DNA of 49,130 bases from Candidatus Dadabacteria bacterium (GCA_026708565.1 JAPOUR010000002.1:1-49130), one strand, 5' to 3'; counted from the stretch's first letter, positions 1-8,203 are shown. Program-made: numbers and translations. The notes: generated by a model not told the origin, from the sequence alone.

Positions 1-7
1 CCGCCTC

Positions 8-838
8 TTACGGATACCACACAAGGCCGAGCGCAAACTCCAGCCCGCTGCCTGTCAGCCTGTTGAAAACATCGGATACGGCGGAATCTTCAAACTCGCT
101 TTTTTTCCGTTTTTCATAACCCGCATACCTCGCCTCAAGACGGACGCCGAGCCCCGACCGTATTTGCCTTTCCGCTCCCGCGCCCGCCATCCATGACCTT
201 AGGGGCTTGCCGTATTTGAACGAGCCGCTTGCGGCGGCGGACGGGTTGTCGCACTCCGCGGTTGCCTGCCCGGCGGCCTCTTCAACGCACCCCGAATAGT
301 CAATTCCGAAAACCGTTTTTGTCAGGCGCGCTCCGCCGAGCAGGTATATCACCGTGTTCTGAAAAGCGGCGGGAGAACCGCCGAGTTTAACTGTTACGCC
401 GTATGCGGCCTTGTTTCTGAAAGACCACCTGTCGGGCCACGCCTCGCCGAGGCGGTTGCGCCCCCCGCTCTCCACCGCCGGGTCTGAACCGCCGGGAAGA
501 CGCCCGCTTGCCCCGCCGAAGTTAAGCATGGCTTCAATGTCGCCGCTCACAAAAAACCCGCCGCCCAGAGGCAACCGGTAGCCCGCGAAAACGCCCGCGC
601 CGCCCGCGCCCCCGTTTTTGGAGTCGGAACTGGTGAAAGCCCTGTTCCGTAACTCGTTCGCTATGTCCGCGCAAATCCCGTCATCGCAGTGATTGACCAC
701 ATCCTTGGAATAGCGCGGCTTGACCGCCCCCGCCGAGGTCTGTACTCCGAGATAAAGCCCCCGTTCCTCCGCCGCGGCGGGAACAAAACCCAAACCTGCC
801 GCCAGCGCAAGCGCCAGCAAAACTGTTTTTGCGGTCAT
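8..838 (-). CDS. Outer-membrane beta-barrel protein, family not identified
   Basis: A 276-residue secreted protein. Residues 1-23 are a clear Sec signal peptide with a hydrophobic run (VLLALALAAGLGF) and an AAA-EE cleavage region. The rest is rich in Gly and in alternating polar/hydrophobic strands, and ends in FALGLVWYP, as in small OmpA/Opa-like porin-family barrels. A CDDGIC and a second Cys pair lie in probable loops. The start is the ATG at 838, which overlaps the leuA stop as ATGA. The reading frame is open further upstream, but that would put a charged tail before the signal peptide. The Shine-Dalgarno AAAGGAGGAG lies inside the last leuA codons, so it is translationally coupled to leuA. 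No substrate can be assigned. Confidence 0.75.
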   Translation of the reverse strand: MTAKTVLLALALAAGLGFVPAAAEERGLYLGVQTSAGAVKPRYSKDVVNHCDDGICADIANELRNRAFTSSDSKNGGAGGAGVFAGYRLPLGGGFFVSGDIEAMLNFGGASGRLPGGSDPAVESGGRNRLGEAWPDRWSFRNKAAYGVTVKLGGSPAAFQNTVIYLLGGARLTKTVFGIDYSGCVEEAAGQATAECDNPSAAASGSFKYGKPLRSWMAGAGAERQIRSGLGVRLEARYAGYEKRKKSEFEDSAVSDVFNRLTGSGLEFALGLVWYP

Positions 839-2388
839 CAAACTCCTCCTTTGATTCTTTCCTCTTTTCTGTCTCTGCGCCACCTCAGGCGGTTGAGCGC
901 GTTCACGAACGCCTTGGCGCTCGCCACCACAATATCGGTGTCGGAAGCCCGCCCGCGCGAGAAAACGCCCGCCTCCTCATCGGAGAGGCGGACGGTAACC
1001 TCCCCCTGAGCGTCCGTGCCGCCCGTGATGGAGGATATACGGTAGGTTTCAAGGCGCGGAGACTCTCCGGTCGCGGCCTTTATCGCCCGGTATGCGGCGT
1101 CAACGGGCCCGCCGCCCCGCTCGGAGGCGGATACCTCCGCGCCGCCCGCAAGAAGTTTCACCTCTGCCCCCGCCGCCTCGCGGGAGCCGCCCGTGAACTC
1201 AACGCTCACAAACTCATAATAGTCGGAAGAGCCCATAAATTCACTGCTTATGAGCGCCTCTATGTCTTCGTCAAAAACATACTTTTTCTTGTCGGCAAGT
1301 TCCTTGAACTTCACAAACGCCTCGCCGAACTGCCCGTCCGCAAGGTCGTATCCGAGGGTCTCAAGGCGGTCTCTGAAAGCGTGCCTTCCCGAATGCTTGC
1401 CCAGCACAATGGAGTTTGACGAAACGCCCACATCTTCGGGCTTCATTATCTCGTAAGTGATTCTGTCGCTCAGAACCCCCGCCTGATGAATGCCCGCCTC
1501 GTGGGCGAAAGCGTTTGCGCCCACAACCGCCTTGTTCGGCTGAACGGCAACGCCGGTAACTTGAGAAACCATTCTGCTCGCGGGGAATATCCGCTCGGTT
1601 ACAATCCCCGTTCTCCACGGGTTTCTGTCGCCGCGAACCCTTATCGCCATGACTATCTCCTCAAGGGAGGCGTTTCCCGCCCTCTCGCCGAGACCGTTCA
1701 CCGTGCATTCCACCTGACGGGCTCCGGCGGACACGGCGGCAAGCGAGTTTGAGACGGCAAGCCCCAAATCGTTGTGGCAGTGGACGCTGAGCGTAACCTT
1801 GTCCAGCCCGTCCACCCTTTCCAGTATGCGGGTTATCAGTTCGGAAAACTCTTCGGGAACCGTGTATCCGACAGTGTCGGGAATGTTGATGGTTGTCGCC
1901 CCGGCGCCGACCGCGAGCGAGACAACCTCGCACAGATAGCCGATGTCCGTGCGGGTGGCGTCCTCACATGAAAACTCAACGTTTGAGGTAAATTTTTTCG
2001 CGTAGGCGACCGATTCGGACGCGATTTGGGCGACCTCTTCGCGCGTCTTTCTGAGTTTGTGCCGCAGGTGTATGTCGGACGTGGCTATGAAGGTGTGTAT
2101 TCGCGGGGTTTCCGCATGCCGGACGGCTTCCCAGCCCCTGTCTATGTCGCCCTTTGCGGCGCGGCACAGGGCGGCTATCTCGCACCCCCGGACCTCCTTT
2201 GCGATATTGCGCACGGACACAAAGTCCTCCTCGGAGGAAATGGGAAATCCCGCCTCTATCACATCAACGCCCAGACGTTCCAGCTGGCGGGCGACCCGCA
2301 GTTTTTCGGGCGCGGTCATGCCGCAGCCCGGCGCCTGCTCGCCGTCTCTCAGAGTGGTGTCAAAAATTTTTACGTAGTCGGAAGACAT
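838..2388 (-). CDS. leuA: 2-isopropylmalate synthase
   Basis: Condenses acetyl-CoA with 2-oxoisovalerate, the first committed step of leucine synthesis, in the cytoplasm. Length is 516 residues, normal for LeuA. The catalytic TIM barrel opens with DTTLRDGEQ (residues 10-18, metal ligand D15). HCHNDLGLA follows with H203 and H205, and then GLGERAGN ending in N239, giving the complete divalent-metal site. The region after about residue 385 is the leucine-binding regulatory domain, so feedback inhibition is expected. The ATG at 2388 lies only 11 bases after the CCA end of tRNA-Gln and has no Shine-Dalgarno. The product start (MSSDYVKIFDTTLRDGEQ) matches the family, so the start is probably right. 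The neighbour downstream is an unrelated outer-membrane gene. Confidence 0.95.
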   Translation of the reverse strand: MSSDYVKIFDTTLRDGEQAPGCGMTAPEKLRVARQLERLGVDVIEAGFPISSEEDFVSVRNIAKEVRGCEIAALCRAAKGDIDRGWEAVRHAETPRIHTFIATSDIHLRHKLRKTREEVAQIASESVAYAKKFTSNVEFSCEDATRTDIGYLCEVVSLAVGAGATTINIPDTVGYTVPEEFSELITRILERVDGLDKVTLSVHCHNDLGLAVSNSLAAVSAGARQVECTVNGLGERAGNASLEEIVMAIRVRGDRNPWRTGIVTERIFPASRMVSQVTGVAVQPNKAVVGANAFAHEAGIHQAGVLSDRITYEIMKPEDVGVSSNSIVLGKHSGRHAFRDRLETLGYDLADGQFGEAFVKFKELADKKKYVFDEDIEALISSEFMGSSDYYEFVSVEFTGGSREAAGAEVKLLAGGAEVSASERGGGPVDAAYRAIKAATGESPRLETYRISSITGGTDAQGEVTVRLSDEEAGVFSRGRASDTDIVVASAKAFVNALNRLRWRRDRKEERIKGGV

Positions 2389-2399
2389 TGCCGTTGCTG

Positions 2400-2473
2400 T
2401 GGCTGGGGGACTGGGATTCGAACCCAGACTGACGGTTCCAGAGACCGCTGTACTGCCGTTATACTATCCCCCA
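2400..2473 (-). tRNA. tRNA-Gln (anticodon CTG)
   Basis: Cloverleaf read on the minus strand: acceptor TGGGGGA/TCCCCCA, T-arm with loop TTCGAATC, and anticodon stem GCGGT/ACCGT around loop CTCTGGA giving CTG. Discriminator G73 is typical for glutamine. CCA follows G73 in the DNA, unlike the other two tRNAs in this window. leuA begins 11 bases after the CCA. Confidence 0.95.
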
Positions 2474-2496
2474 TCTCTCAAGTTTTGCGGATGTTA

Positions 2497-2524
2497 ATAC
2501 TACATAAACCGCCCGCAATTTGAA
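2497..2524 (-). promoter_or_regulatory. Probable promoter of tRNA-Gln / leuA
   Basis: TTCAAA (2524-2519), 16-base spacer, TAGTAT (2502-2497). Transcription would start near 2489, about 15 bases before the mature tRNA. TAGTAT is used again as a -10 at 27642-27637 and 30385-30390. Confidence 0.5.
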
Positions 2525-2547
2525 CAGTTTTGCGTGAGGAAGTAAAT

Positions 2548-4464
2548 TTGTCCGTGTCGCCCCTTTCTATTATGACCAGATTTTCTTTGTTTATTGCGGC
2601 GTTTTTGCTGGCGGCGGTTTCGGCGGGAGCCGAGCCGTATGAGGGCGCGGAAAAACTTGCCCTCGCCCGCAGCGCCGCACAGAAAAGGACGGGGGCGCAA
2701 AAGGCACTTGCCCTTCTCAAGGGTCTTGAGGACAAAGTCCCGGAACTCAGCCACTATGTGTTTTTTGTGAGGGGGGAGGCGCTTTTTACGGCGGGGAAAA
2801 ACGGAGCGGCGGAGATGTTTCTTCAGGCGGCGGAAAGTGAAACACTTGAGACCGAAGCCCTTGAAAGAGCGGCGGCGGCGTTTGAAAAACGGGGCGGAAA
2901 GCGGCGGGCGGAGGAAATTTACCGGACGCTCGTAAAGTCCGGAAACGGGGGGGCGGGGGATTTTCACCTGAAAAAAGCCGCGCAACTTGCGGAAACAAAC
3001 GGCCGCAAAGAGGAAGCGGCGGAGATGCGGGAACGTTTGCGGAGAAAATATCCGCTCAGCCGTTTTTCAGACCCTGCGGCGGACACTGAGAGCAGGGCGG
3101 ACGCGCTGTTCAGGAAAAGGAAATGGAAGGCCGCCCTTGCCGTTTACAAAACCCTGCCGCCGGGGCCGCACAGAGACGCGAGAATGGCGGTCTGCATATA
3201 CAGGACGGGTAGAAAAAACTCCGCCGGACTGAAAAAAGCGCTGTCGTTGCTTGAAAACACGCGCTCCGCCGAGGGCCTTCACACCGTCGGCGTCATTCTT
3301 GAGGCGATGGCGGGCATGGCGGGAGACGAGGCGGGGAAAGCGGAAAAACTCCGCCGCGCGCGGGAGGCGTTCAGATCGGTTCACACAAAGTTTCCCGGTT
3401 CGCCGCAGGCGGGAAAATCGCTTGCAAGAGAGCAGAAAACGGCGCTCAAACTCGGCATGACGGGAGACGCTGAAAGCGTTTACTCCATCATAAGGGACTC
3501 CTATCCGTCCCTTCGCGCAGACTCGGCGTGGCGGGCGGGGTGGGCTTACTACAGGGCGGGGGACTATGAAAAAGCGGAGCGGATATTTTCTGAAAACAGC
3601 AGGGACGAAAACTCTTTTCTGGGCGGGCAGTTTGAATACTGGAGGGCGAGAATAGTTGAGAAAAGAGGAGACCCGGAGACGGCGCGGCGGATGTTTGAGA
3701 ATGTGGCGCGCGGACCTTTCAGTTATTACTCTTTCCTCGCTTCACGGAGGGCGGGAATAAAACCTCCCGCGCCCGCCGCAACGGAGATGGAGGGCGGGGA
3801 AGAGCATCCGGGCGTGAGGCGGGCGCGTCTGCTTCTCGGCGCGGGGCTTGATGTCTGGGCAAAAGCCGAGGCGCGGCTGGCGGCGCGGGAGCATCCGGAC
3901 GCCGCATGCGGGGTTCTCTCCGCCGCGGGCGATTTCCATTCCTGCATAGCGCTTGCCGGAACAAGCCCCCCGCCCGGACAGTTGCGCCTCGCCTTTCCCA
4001 GAGGCTTTGAGCGGGAGGTGAAAATGTATTCCGCCCGCAACGGGCTTGATGAAAATCTTGTTTATTCGCTCATACGCGAGGAGAGCAGGTTTACGGGCAA
4101 CGCTGTCTCCGTTGCGAACGCGTTCGGCCTCATGCAACTCATCATGCCGACCGCAAGGGAGGTTGCCGCAGAGGAGGGAGAGGAGATAAAGTCGCGCGAA
4201 GACCTGTTTGCGCCCGCGCGCAACATCAGGCTGGGAACGCGCTATCTGGGGCGGATGCTCAAAAGGTTCGGCGGCGATGTGCCCGCCGCGCTCGCGGCAT
4301 ACAACGCGGGGCTCTCAAGGGCGAGAAGGTGGAAACGGGGGGCGCTGAAAGACCTTGAGCCGGACGAGTTCACGGAATCCGTGCCGTTTGACGAGACCAG
4401 AAACTACATACGGCGCATATTCAGAAGTTACGGCGCATACACCGCCCTTTATCCCTCCGGCTGA
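2548..4464 (+). CDS. slt: Soluble lytic murein transglycosylase (Slt70-like)
   Basis: Cleaves the glycan strand of peptidoglycan in the periplasm, leaving anhydromuramic ends. It has a signal peptide (FSLFIAAFLLAAVSAGA). A long alpha-helical, TPR-like superhelix with many Ala/Glu/Lys repeats follows. The C-terminal SLT domain contains NLVYSLIREESRF (catalytic Glu in REES), AFGLMQLIMPTA and AALAAYNAG. Total length of about 640 residues matches Slt70. The start is uncertain. GAGGAAG at 2536-2542 best serves the TTG at 2548; ATG 2572 (MTRFSLF) gives the shortest signal peptide but has no Shine-Dalgarno. The 3-prime end overlaps the convergent hisH by 16 bases. Confidence 0.88.
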   Translation: MSVSPLSIMTRFSLFIAAFLLAAVSAGAEPYEGAEKLALARSAAQKRTGAQKALALLKGLEDKVPELSHYVFFVRGEALFTAGKNGAAEMFLQAAESETLETEALERAAAAFEKRGGKRRAEEIYRTLVKSGNGGAGDFHLKKAAQLAETNGRKEEAAEMRERLRRKYPLSRFSDPAADTESRADALFRKRKWKAALAVYKTLPPGPHRDARMAVCIYRTGRKNSAGLKKALSLLENTRSAEGLHTVGVILEAMAGMAGDEAGKAEKLRRAREAFRSVHTKFPGSPQAGKSLAREQKTALKLGMTGDAESVYSIIRDSYPSLRADSAWRAGWAYYRAGDYEKAERIFSENSRDENSFLGGQFEYWRARIVEKRGDPETARRMFENVARGPFSYYSFLASRRAGIKPPAPAATEMEGGEEHPGVRRARLLLGAGLDVWAKAEARLAAREHPDAACGVLSAAGDFHSCIALAGTSPPPGQLRLAFPRGFEREVKMYSARNGLDENLVYSLIREESRFTGNAVSVANAFGLMQLIMPTAREVAAEEGEEIKSREDLFAPARNIRLGTRYLGRMLKRFGGDVPAALAAYNAGLSRARRWKRGALKDLEPDEFTESVPFDETRNYIRRIFRSYGAYTALYPSG

Positions 4465-5093
4465 AAAAGGGCGAAGTTTTTCATTACGCGCAGCCCCGCG
4501 TCCGAACTTTTCTCCGGGTGAAACTGGCAGGCGAAAACATTGCCGCCGCTCACCGCGGCGGTGAACTCCGTTCCGTGGCGGGCCGTTGCCGCGACCGGCC
4601 CCCGGTCGGCGGATGCGTGGAACGAGTGGGCGAAGTAAAACCAGCTTCCGTTTTCAATTCCGCTGAAAAGCGGCGAGCCGCCCCGGAGGGCAAGGCGATT
4701 CCAGCCCATGTGCGGAACTTTGAGCCCGCCTGAGGGCTTAAACCTCACCACGCCGCCGCTGAAAACGCCGAGACCCGTCTCGCCGGGGCTTTCCTCGCTC
4801 CGGTCAAAAAGAACCTGAAGGCCGACGCATATTCCCAGATACGGGCGGCCTGATGCTATGAACTCCCTGAGGGCGGTGTCCGCGCCCGTTTTTCTGAGCG
4901 AGCGGACGCAGTCGCCGAAAGCGCCGACGCCGGGCAGAACCAGCCTTTCGGCGGCGGCTATGCCCGAGGGGCGCGAGGTTGTTTCCGTTTCAAAGCCAAG
5001 AAGCCCGAATGCGGCTGAAACGCTTTTCAGGTTTCCGCCGCCGTAGTCAAAAATCGTCAGGGGTGGGCGGGCGCGGCTCATGGGAAGGCTCAC
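4449..5093 (-). CDS. hisH: Imidazole glycerol phosphate synthase, glutamine amidotransferase subunit
   Basis: Hydrolyses glutamine and channels ammonia to HisF in histidine synthesis. At 214 residues it has normal HisH length. The class-I amidotransferase triad is intact: nucleophile C89 in YLGICVGLQ, and H192 and E194 in QFHPEKS. The N-terminal FDYGGGNLKSV and LPGVGAFGDC are family hallmarks. The start is a GTG at 5093 overlapping the hisB stop (GTGA); an in-frame ATG lies at 5081. It is translationally coupled to hisB. The partner hisF and the other his genes are not in this window, so the pathway is split over several loci. Confidence 0.94.
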   Translation of the reverse strand: MSLPMSRARPPLTIFDYGGGNLKSVSAAFGLLGFETETTSRPSGIAAAERLVLPGVGAFGDCVRSLRKTGADTALREFIASGRPYLGICVGLQVLFDRSEESPGETGLGVFSGGVVRFKPSGGLKVPHMGWNRLALRGGSPLFSGIENGSWFYFAHSFHASADRGPVAATARHGTEFTAAVSGGNVFACQFHPEKSSDAGLRVMKNFALFQPEG

Positions 5094-5686
5094 AGAGCGC
5101 CTTTTGTTGAGGGCACGTCCGCGTAGCGGCCGTCAACCGAGGTCGCAAGGTCAAGGGCGCGTCCGCAGGATTTGAACATCGCCTCTATGTTGTGGTGCAA
5201 GTTCTCACCGCTCTCAAGGCGTATGTGCATGTTGCACCCCATGTTGTTGGAAAGCGATTTGAAAAACTCGCGGGCGAGTTCGGTGTCAAAATCGCCGACT
5301 TTGGACTTGGGCATGTCGGCGGAGAAAACAAGGCAGGGCCTCCCGCTTATGTCAACCGCGCAGAAAACAAGCGTTTCCTCAAACGGCACGTAGGAGTGCG
5401 CGAAGCGGACTATCCGTTTTTTGTCGCCGAGGGCGTCTTTGAAGGCGCTTCCGAGCGCGATGCCCACATCCTCAACGGTGTGGTGAAAGTCCACCTCGGT
5501 ATCGCCCATTGCCTTTATTTTCAGGTCAAAGCAGCCGTGCCGGGCGAACTGGCAGAGCATGTGGTCAAAAAACGGTATTCCCGTCTGAATATCAAAAACG
5601 CCTGAGCCGTCAACGGTCAGGTCAACATTGACCTTCACCTCGGTCGTCTTTCTCTGAAACTTCGCTTTTCTTTTTGCGGCGGGCAC
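5090..5686 (-). CDS. hisB: Imidazoleglycerol-phosphate dehydratase
   Basis: Sixth step of histidine synthesis, a Mn-dependent dehydration in the cytoplasm. This is the monofunctional form (198 residues), with no histidinol-phosphatase domain. The metal-binding repeats are present: FFDHMLCQFARHG, HHTVEDVGIALG (from residue 68) and HHNIEAMFKSCG near the C-terminus. The N-terminus is short and Lys/Arg-rich. The start is GTG 5686, preceded by a strong AGGAGGAG whose 10-base core is complementary to the small RNA predicted at 25132-25208. hisH follows with a 4-base overlap. Confidence 0.95.
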   Translation of the reverse strand: MPAAKRKAKFQRKTTEVKVNVDLTVDGSGVFDIQTGIPFFDHMLCQFARHGCFDLKIKAMGDTEVDFHHTVEDVGIALGSAFKDALGDKKRIVRFAHSYVPFEETLVFCAVDISGRPCLVFSADMPKSKVGDFDTELAREFFKSLSNNMGCNMHIRLESGENLHHNIEAMFKSCGRALDLATSVDGRYADVPSTKGAL

Positions 5687-5734
5687 TTTTTTAAGAACTC
5701 CTCCTGAGGAAACCGGACTTTATTTTAACACATT

Positions 5735-6430
5735 TCAGCCCAGCAACCCGTTCTCAACAAAACTGTAGTGGTCGTGTGAGCACACTATCAGGTGGTCAAC
5801 CAGCCGGATCTCAAGCGACTTGCATATCCGCGCAAGTTCGGCGGTTATCTTTTTGTCGCTGTCGGACGGGCCCGGATGGCCGCTCGGATGGTTGTGAAAA
5901 ACTATGATGCCGGAGCACTTTTTCACATCAATCGCCTTTTTCACAACATTCCTGATGTCCAGATTAACGCTGCCGACCGAGCCGCCGGAGAGAACCTCGT
6001 GGGCGAGAAACTGGTTTTTTGTGTTGACAAACACCACCGCCAGATACTCCCTCGTCTCCCTGCCTATGCGCGCCTTGCAGAACCGTATTACGGCCTCCGG
6101 CGAGGTCAGGTAGTCCGCAGGGTCAATCCGGCTCTCCATATACCGCCAGTTGACCTCTTTTATCAAATGGATGAAAGCGGCGGTGTGCTCGGAGACTCCC
6201 CCGGTTTTTTTCAAATCTTCGGGCGGCGCGTCCATGACGGAGGAAAGACTGCCGAATTTCCCCAGAAGTTGCTTTGCCACGGGTTTTACGTCCCTTCGCG
6301 GCACGGAGTAGGTCAGCAGCAGCTCCAGCGCCTCGTAGTCGGAAAACGGCGTTATGCCTTCCTTGAGAAACTTTTTCCTTATGCGCTCCCTGTGCCCCGC
6401 ATAGTGCGGGGATGCGTTGTCTGCGGACAT
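5735..6430 (-). CDS. radC: RadC-family JAB/MPN-domain protein
   Basis: A 231-residue RadC protein. The N-terminal helical part contains a helix-hairpin-helix-like GKFGSLSSVMDAPPEDLKKTGGV. The C-terminal JAMM metalloprotease-like fold carries HNHPSGHPGPSDSD, giving the H-x-H...D zinc ligands. RadC is widely conserved, but its role is unsettled: early claims of DNA repair were withdrawn, and the proteins may be metal-dependent hydrolases. The start at ATG 6430 (MSADNASP) is chosen over an open upstream extension because the promoter -10 lies inside that extension. It is divergent from cofC. Confidence 0.9.
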   Translation of the reverse strand: MSADNASPHYAGHRERIRKKFLKEGITPFSDYEALELLLTYSVPRRDVKPVAKQLLGKFGSLSSVMDAPPEDLKKTGGVSEHTAAFIHLIKEVNWRYMESRIDPADYLTSPEAVIRFCKARIGRETREYLAVVFVNTKNQFLAHEVLSGGSVGSVNLDIRNVVKKAIDVKKCSGIIVFHNHPSGHPGPSDSDKKITAELARICKSLEIRLVDHLIVCSHDHYSFVENGLLG

Positions 6431-6437
6431 GGCGGGT

Positions 6438-6443
6438 ATTGTA
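6438..6443 (-). promoter_or_regulatory. radC -10 element, leaderless arrangement
   Basis: Minus strand reads TGTTACAAT, an extended -10 of the TGn type. Only 7 bases separate TACAAT from the radC ATG, so transcription should start at or within a base or two of the start codon. No convincing -35 is seen. Confidence 0.5.
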
Positions 6444-6495
6444 ACAAACCGCGCCGGATATGGAAAAAAAACCATTTTTCAGTAGCATTTGTTCA

Positions 6496-7155
6496 ATGAG
6501 AGCGGTTCTTGTTCCGGTAAAGCGGTTCTCGTGCGCCAACGAGAGGCTTCGTGGGGTTCTGTCGCCCCCGCAACGCGAGCAACTGGCGCGCGTCATGTTA
6601 GGCGATGTGCTGGCAAATGTGTCGGGAGCGCGCCGGGCGGACGCCGTTTTTCTGGTAACCGCCGAAGCCGAGGCGATGAGCATGGGCAGACGCATGGGAA
6701 TGGAGATAATTGCGGAGCGGACGCAGAGCGGGGAAAGCTCATCGGTGGATTTCGCAATGAAAAAATGCGCGGAGATGGGAGCGCGGGCGGTGCTTGTGAT
6801 TCCGGGAGACATTCCGCTTGCAAGCGCGCGGGAGTTTGACGCCGTTATGGAAAAAGATGACGGACAAAGCAGGGTGGTGATCGTTCCCTCGCGGGACGGA
6901 ACGGGAACCAACGGGCTTATGATGAGCCCGTGCGGCGTCATACGGCCGAGTTTTGGAGAGGGAAGTTTTTCAAGGCACAAAGCGATGGCCTCAGACGCGG
7001 GGATAAGTTTTTCCTCCCTCACGCTTCCGGGCATGGGTCTGGACATAGACGGGCCGCAGGATATTGAGACGTTCATGGGCGGCGGCGGCGAAAGCGCGAC
7101 CCGCGCCTACCTGACCGGCCTCGGCATGACGGCGAGGAAGGGAAAAACCGCTTAA
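6496..7155 (+). CDS. cofC: 2-phospho-L-lactate guanylyltransferase-like protein (CofC family)
   Basis: CofC activates a phospho-C3 acid with GTP for the lactyl side chain of coenzyme F420, or the phosphoenolpyruvate equivalent in bacterial lineages. The 219-residue product starts MRAVLVPVKRF and carries the nucleotidyltransferase features expected: a VPVKRFSCANERL phosphate-binding loop, VLVIPGDIPLAS, GTGTNGLMMSP and a C-terminal GLDIDGPQDIETF metal-binding stretch. speB follows after 5 bases, so the two are probably cotranscribed. No cofD, cofE or fbiC-type gene is in the window. A weak TAGCAT lies 7 bases before the ATG. Confidence 0.82.
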   Translation: MRAVLVPVKRFSCANERLRGVLSPPQREQLARVMLGDVLANVSGARRADAVFLVTAEAEAMSMGRRMGMEIIAERTQSGESSSVDFAMKKCAEMGARAVLVIPGDIPLASAREFDAVMEKDDGQSRVVIVPSRDGTGTNGLMMSPCGVIRPSFGEGSFSRHKAMASDAGISFSSLTLPGMGLDIDGPQDIETFMGGGGESATRAYLTGLGMTARKGKTA

Positions 7156-7160
7156 CCGCC

Positions 7161-8048
7161 GTGTCGTTTTCAAACCTTAACTTTCTGGGGCTTGACGAAG
7201 CAGGGTCGGGCTTTGAAGAGGCCGCCGTTGCGGTTATTCCCGTTCCCTACGAGAGAACGGTGTCATTCCGCGCGGGGTGCTCCCGCGGCCCGCTCGCCAT
7301 TATACAGGCCTCGCGCTCCCTTGAGCTTTACGATGAGGAGTTTGAACTCCGCCCGTCGGACTGCGGAATACACACCGCCCCCGAACTTGAGTGCGACATA
7401 AGCCCGGAGTCCATGACGCGCACCGTCAGGGAAACATGCCTGAGGGCGGCGCGGGCGGGCAAATTTGTTGTAACGCTGGGCGGCGAGCACTCGGTTACCC
7501 TCGGGGCGTTTTCCGCCCAGAGGGAGATTCACCCCGATGTGTCCGTCCTGTCCGTTGACGCCCACTGCGACCTCAGGGACTCGTATCAGGGCTCAAAGTT
7601 CAGCCATGCGTGCGTTATGAGGCGCGTCCTTGAGACGGGAGCCCGCGTGACGGTCGCGGGGGCGAGGAGCATGTCTTCCGGGGAGGCGGAATTTGCCCGC
7701 GGCAGGGAAGGGCTGACCGTTATTCCTGCGCGGGAGACGGCGGGCGGCGGCGGGGAAGCGGTCGCGCGCGTGGTTGAGAGTCTGGGAGAGAGGGTTTACT
7801 TAAGCATAGATGCGGACGGGCTTGACCCGGCGCTGATGCCGGCGGTGGGAACGCCGGAGCCGGGCGGGTTCGGGTGGGAGGAGATAACGGCCCTTCTTTC
7901 GGCGGTGTTTGCCCGGCGCGAGGTGGTGGGCATGGATTTTGTTGAACTTTGCCCCATAGACGGCATGTGCGCGCCCGAAGTAACCGCGGCGCGGCTCATT
8001 CAGAAGGCGATAGGATACAAGTTCGGCGGGCGGGCCGCCGGGATTTGA
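7161..8048 (+). CDS. speB: Agmatinase / ureohydrolase family enzyme
   Basis: A binuclear-manganese ureohydrolase, probably agmatinase (agmatine to putrescine plus urea). The ligands are H110 in GGEHSVTLG, the D133-x-H135-x-D137 cluster in SVDAHCDLRD, and the two Asp of SIDADGLDP near residue 214. The sequence ends ...PEVTAARLIQKAIGYKFG, as in the agmatinase branch. Arginase or guanidinobutyrase activity cannot be excluded from sequence. The start is GTG 7161, five bases after the cofC stop with no Shine-Dalgarno, suggesting coupling. Its TGA stop lies inside the -35 hexamer of the following tRNA-Met promoter. Confidence 0.88.
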   Translation: MSFSNLNFLGLDEAGSGFEEAAVAVIPVPYERTVSFRAGCSRGPLAIIQASRSLELYDEEFELRPSDCGIHTAPELECDISPESMTRTVRETCLRAARAGKFVVTLGGEHSVTLGAFSAQREIHPDVSVLSVDAHCDLRDSYQGSKFSHACVMRRVLETGARVTVAGARSMSSGEAEFARGREGLTVIPARETAGGGGEAVARVVESLGERVYLSIDADGLDPALMPAVGTPEPGGFGWEEITALLSAVFARREVVGMDFVELCPIDGMCAPEVTAARLIQKAIGYKFGGRAAGI

Positions 8049-8074
8049 TAAGGGACGGGCTGATGTGTTACAAT
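8045..8074 (+). promoter_or_regulatory. Promoter of tRNA-Met
   Basis: TTGATA (8045-8050), 18-base spacer, TACAAT (8069-8074) with the extended motif TGTTACAAT. The -35 contains the speB TGA stop. The tRNA begins 20 bases after the -10. The 16 bases from 8044 recur with one mismatch before mutS. Confidence 0.75.
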
Positions 8075-8094
8075 CCGCCTTCCCGCACAGAGGA

Positions 8095-8166
8095 GGCGGC
8101 GTAGCTCAGAGGTAGAGCGGGGCTCTCATAAGGCCTGTGTCGGAGGTTCGATTCCTCCCGTCGCCA
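8095..8166 (+). tRNA. tRNA-Met, elongator type (anticodon CAT)
   Basis: Acceptor GGCGGCG/CGTCGCC, D-arm GCTC/GAGC, anticodon loop CTCATAA, variable region GTGTC, T-arm GGAGG/CCTCC, discriminator A. The G1-C72 pair argues against an initiator tRNA. A tRNA-Ile with modified CAT is possible but less like this sequence. CCA is not encoded. Confidence 0.9.
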
Positions 8167-8203
8167 GAAACCCCCGCCCGGCATTGCCTGCTTCCCTCTC
8201 CCG

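Noticed and set aside
829-1419. A 196-codon open frame on the plus strand inside leuA
   Set aside because: It is the antisense shadow of a GC-rich gene; leuA has full motifs on the minus strand.
6123-7076. A 317-codon minus-strand frame covering cofC and the end of radC in another frame
   Set aside because: It overlaps two genes with clear family motifs and contains no features of its own.
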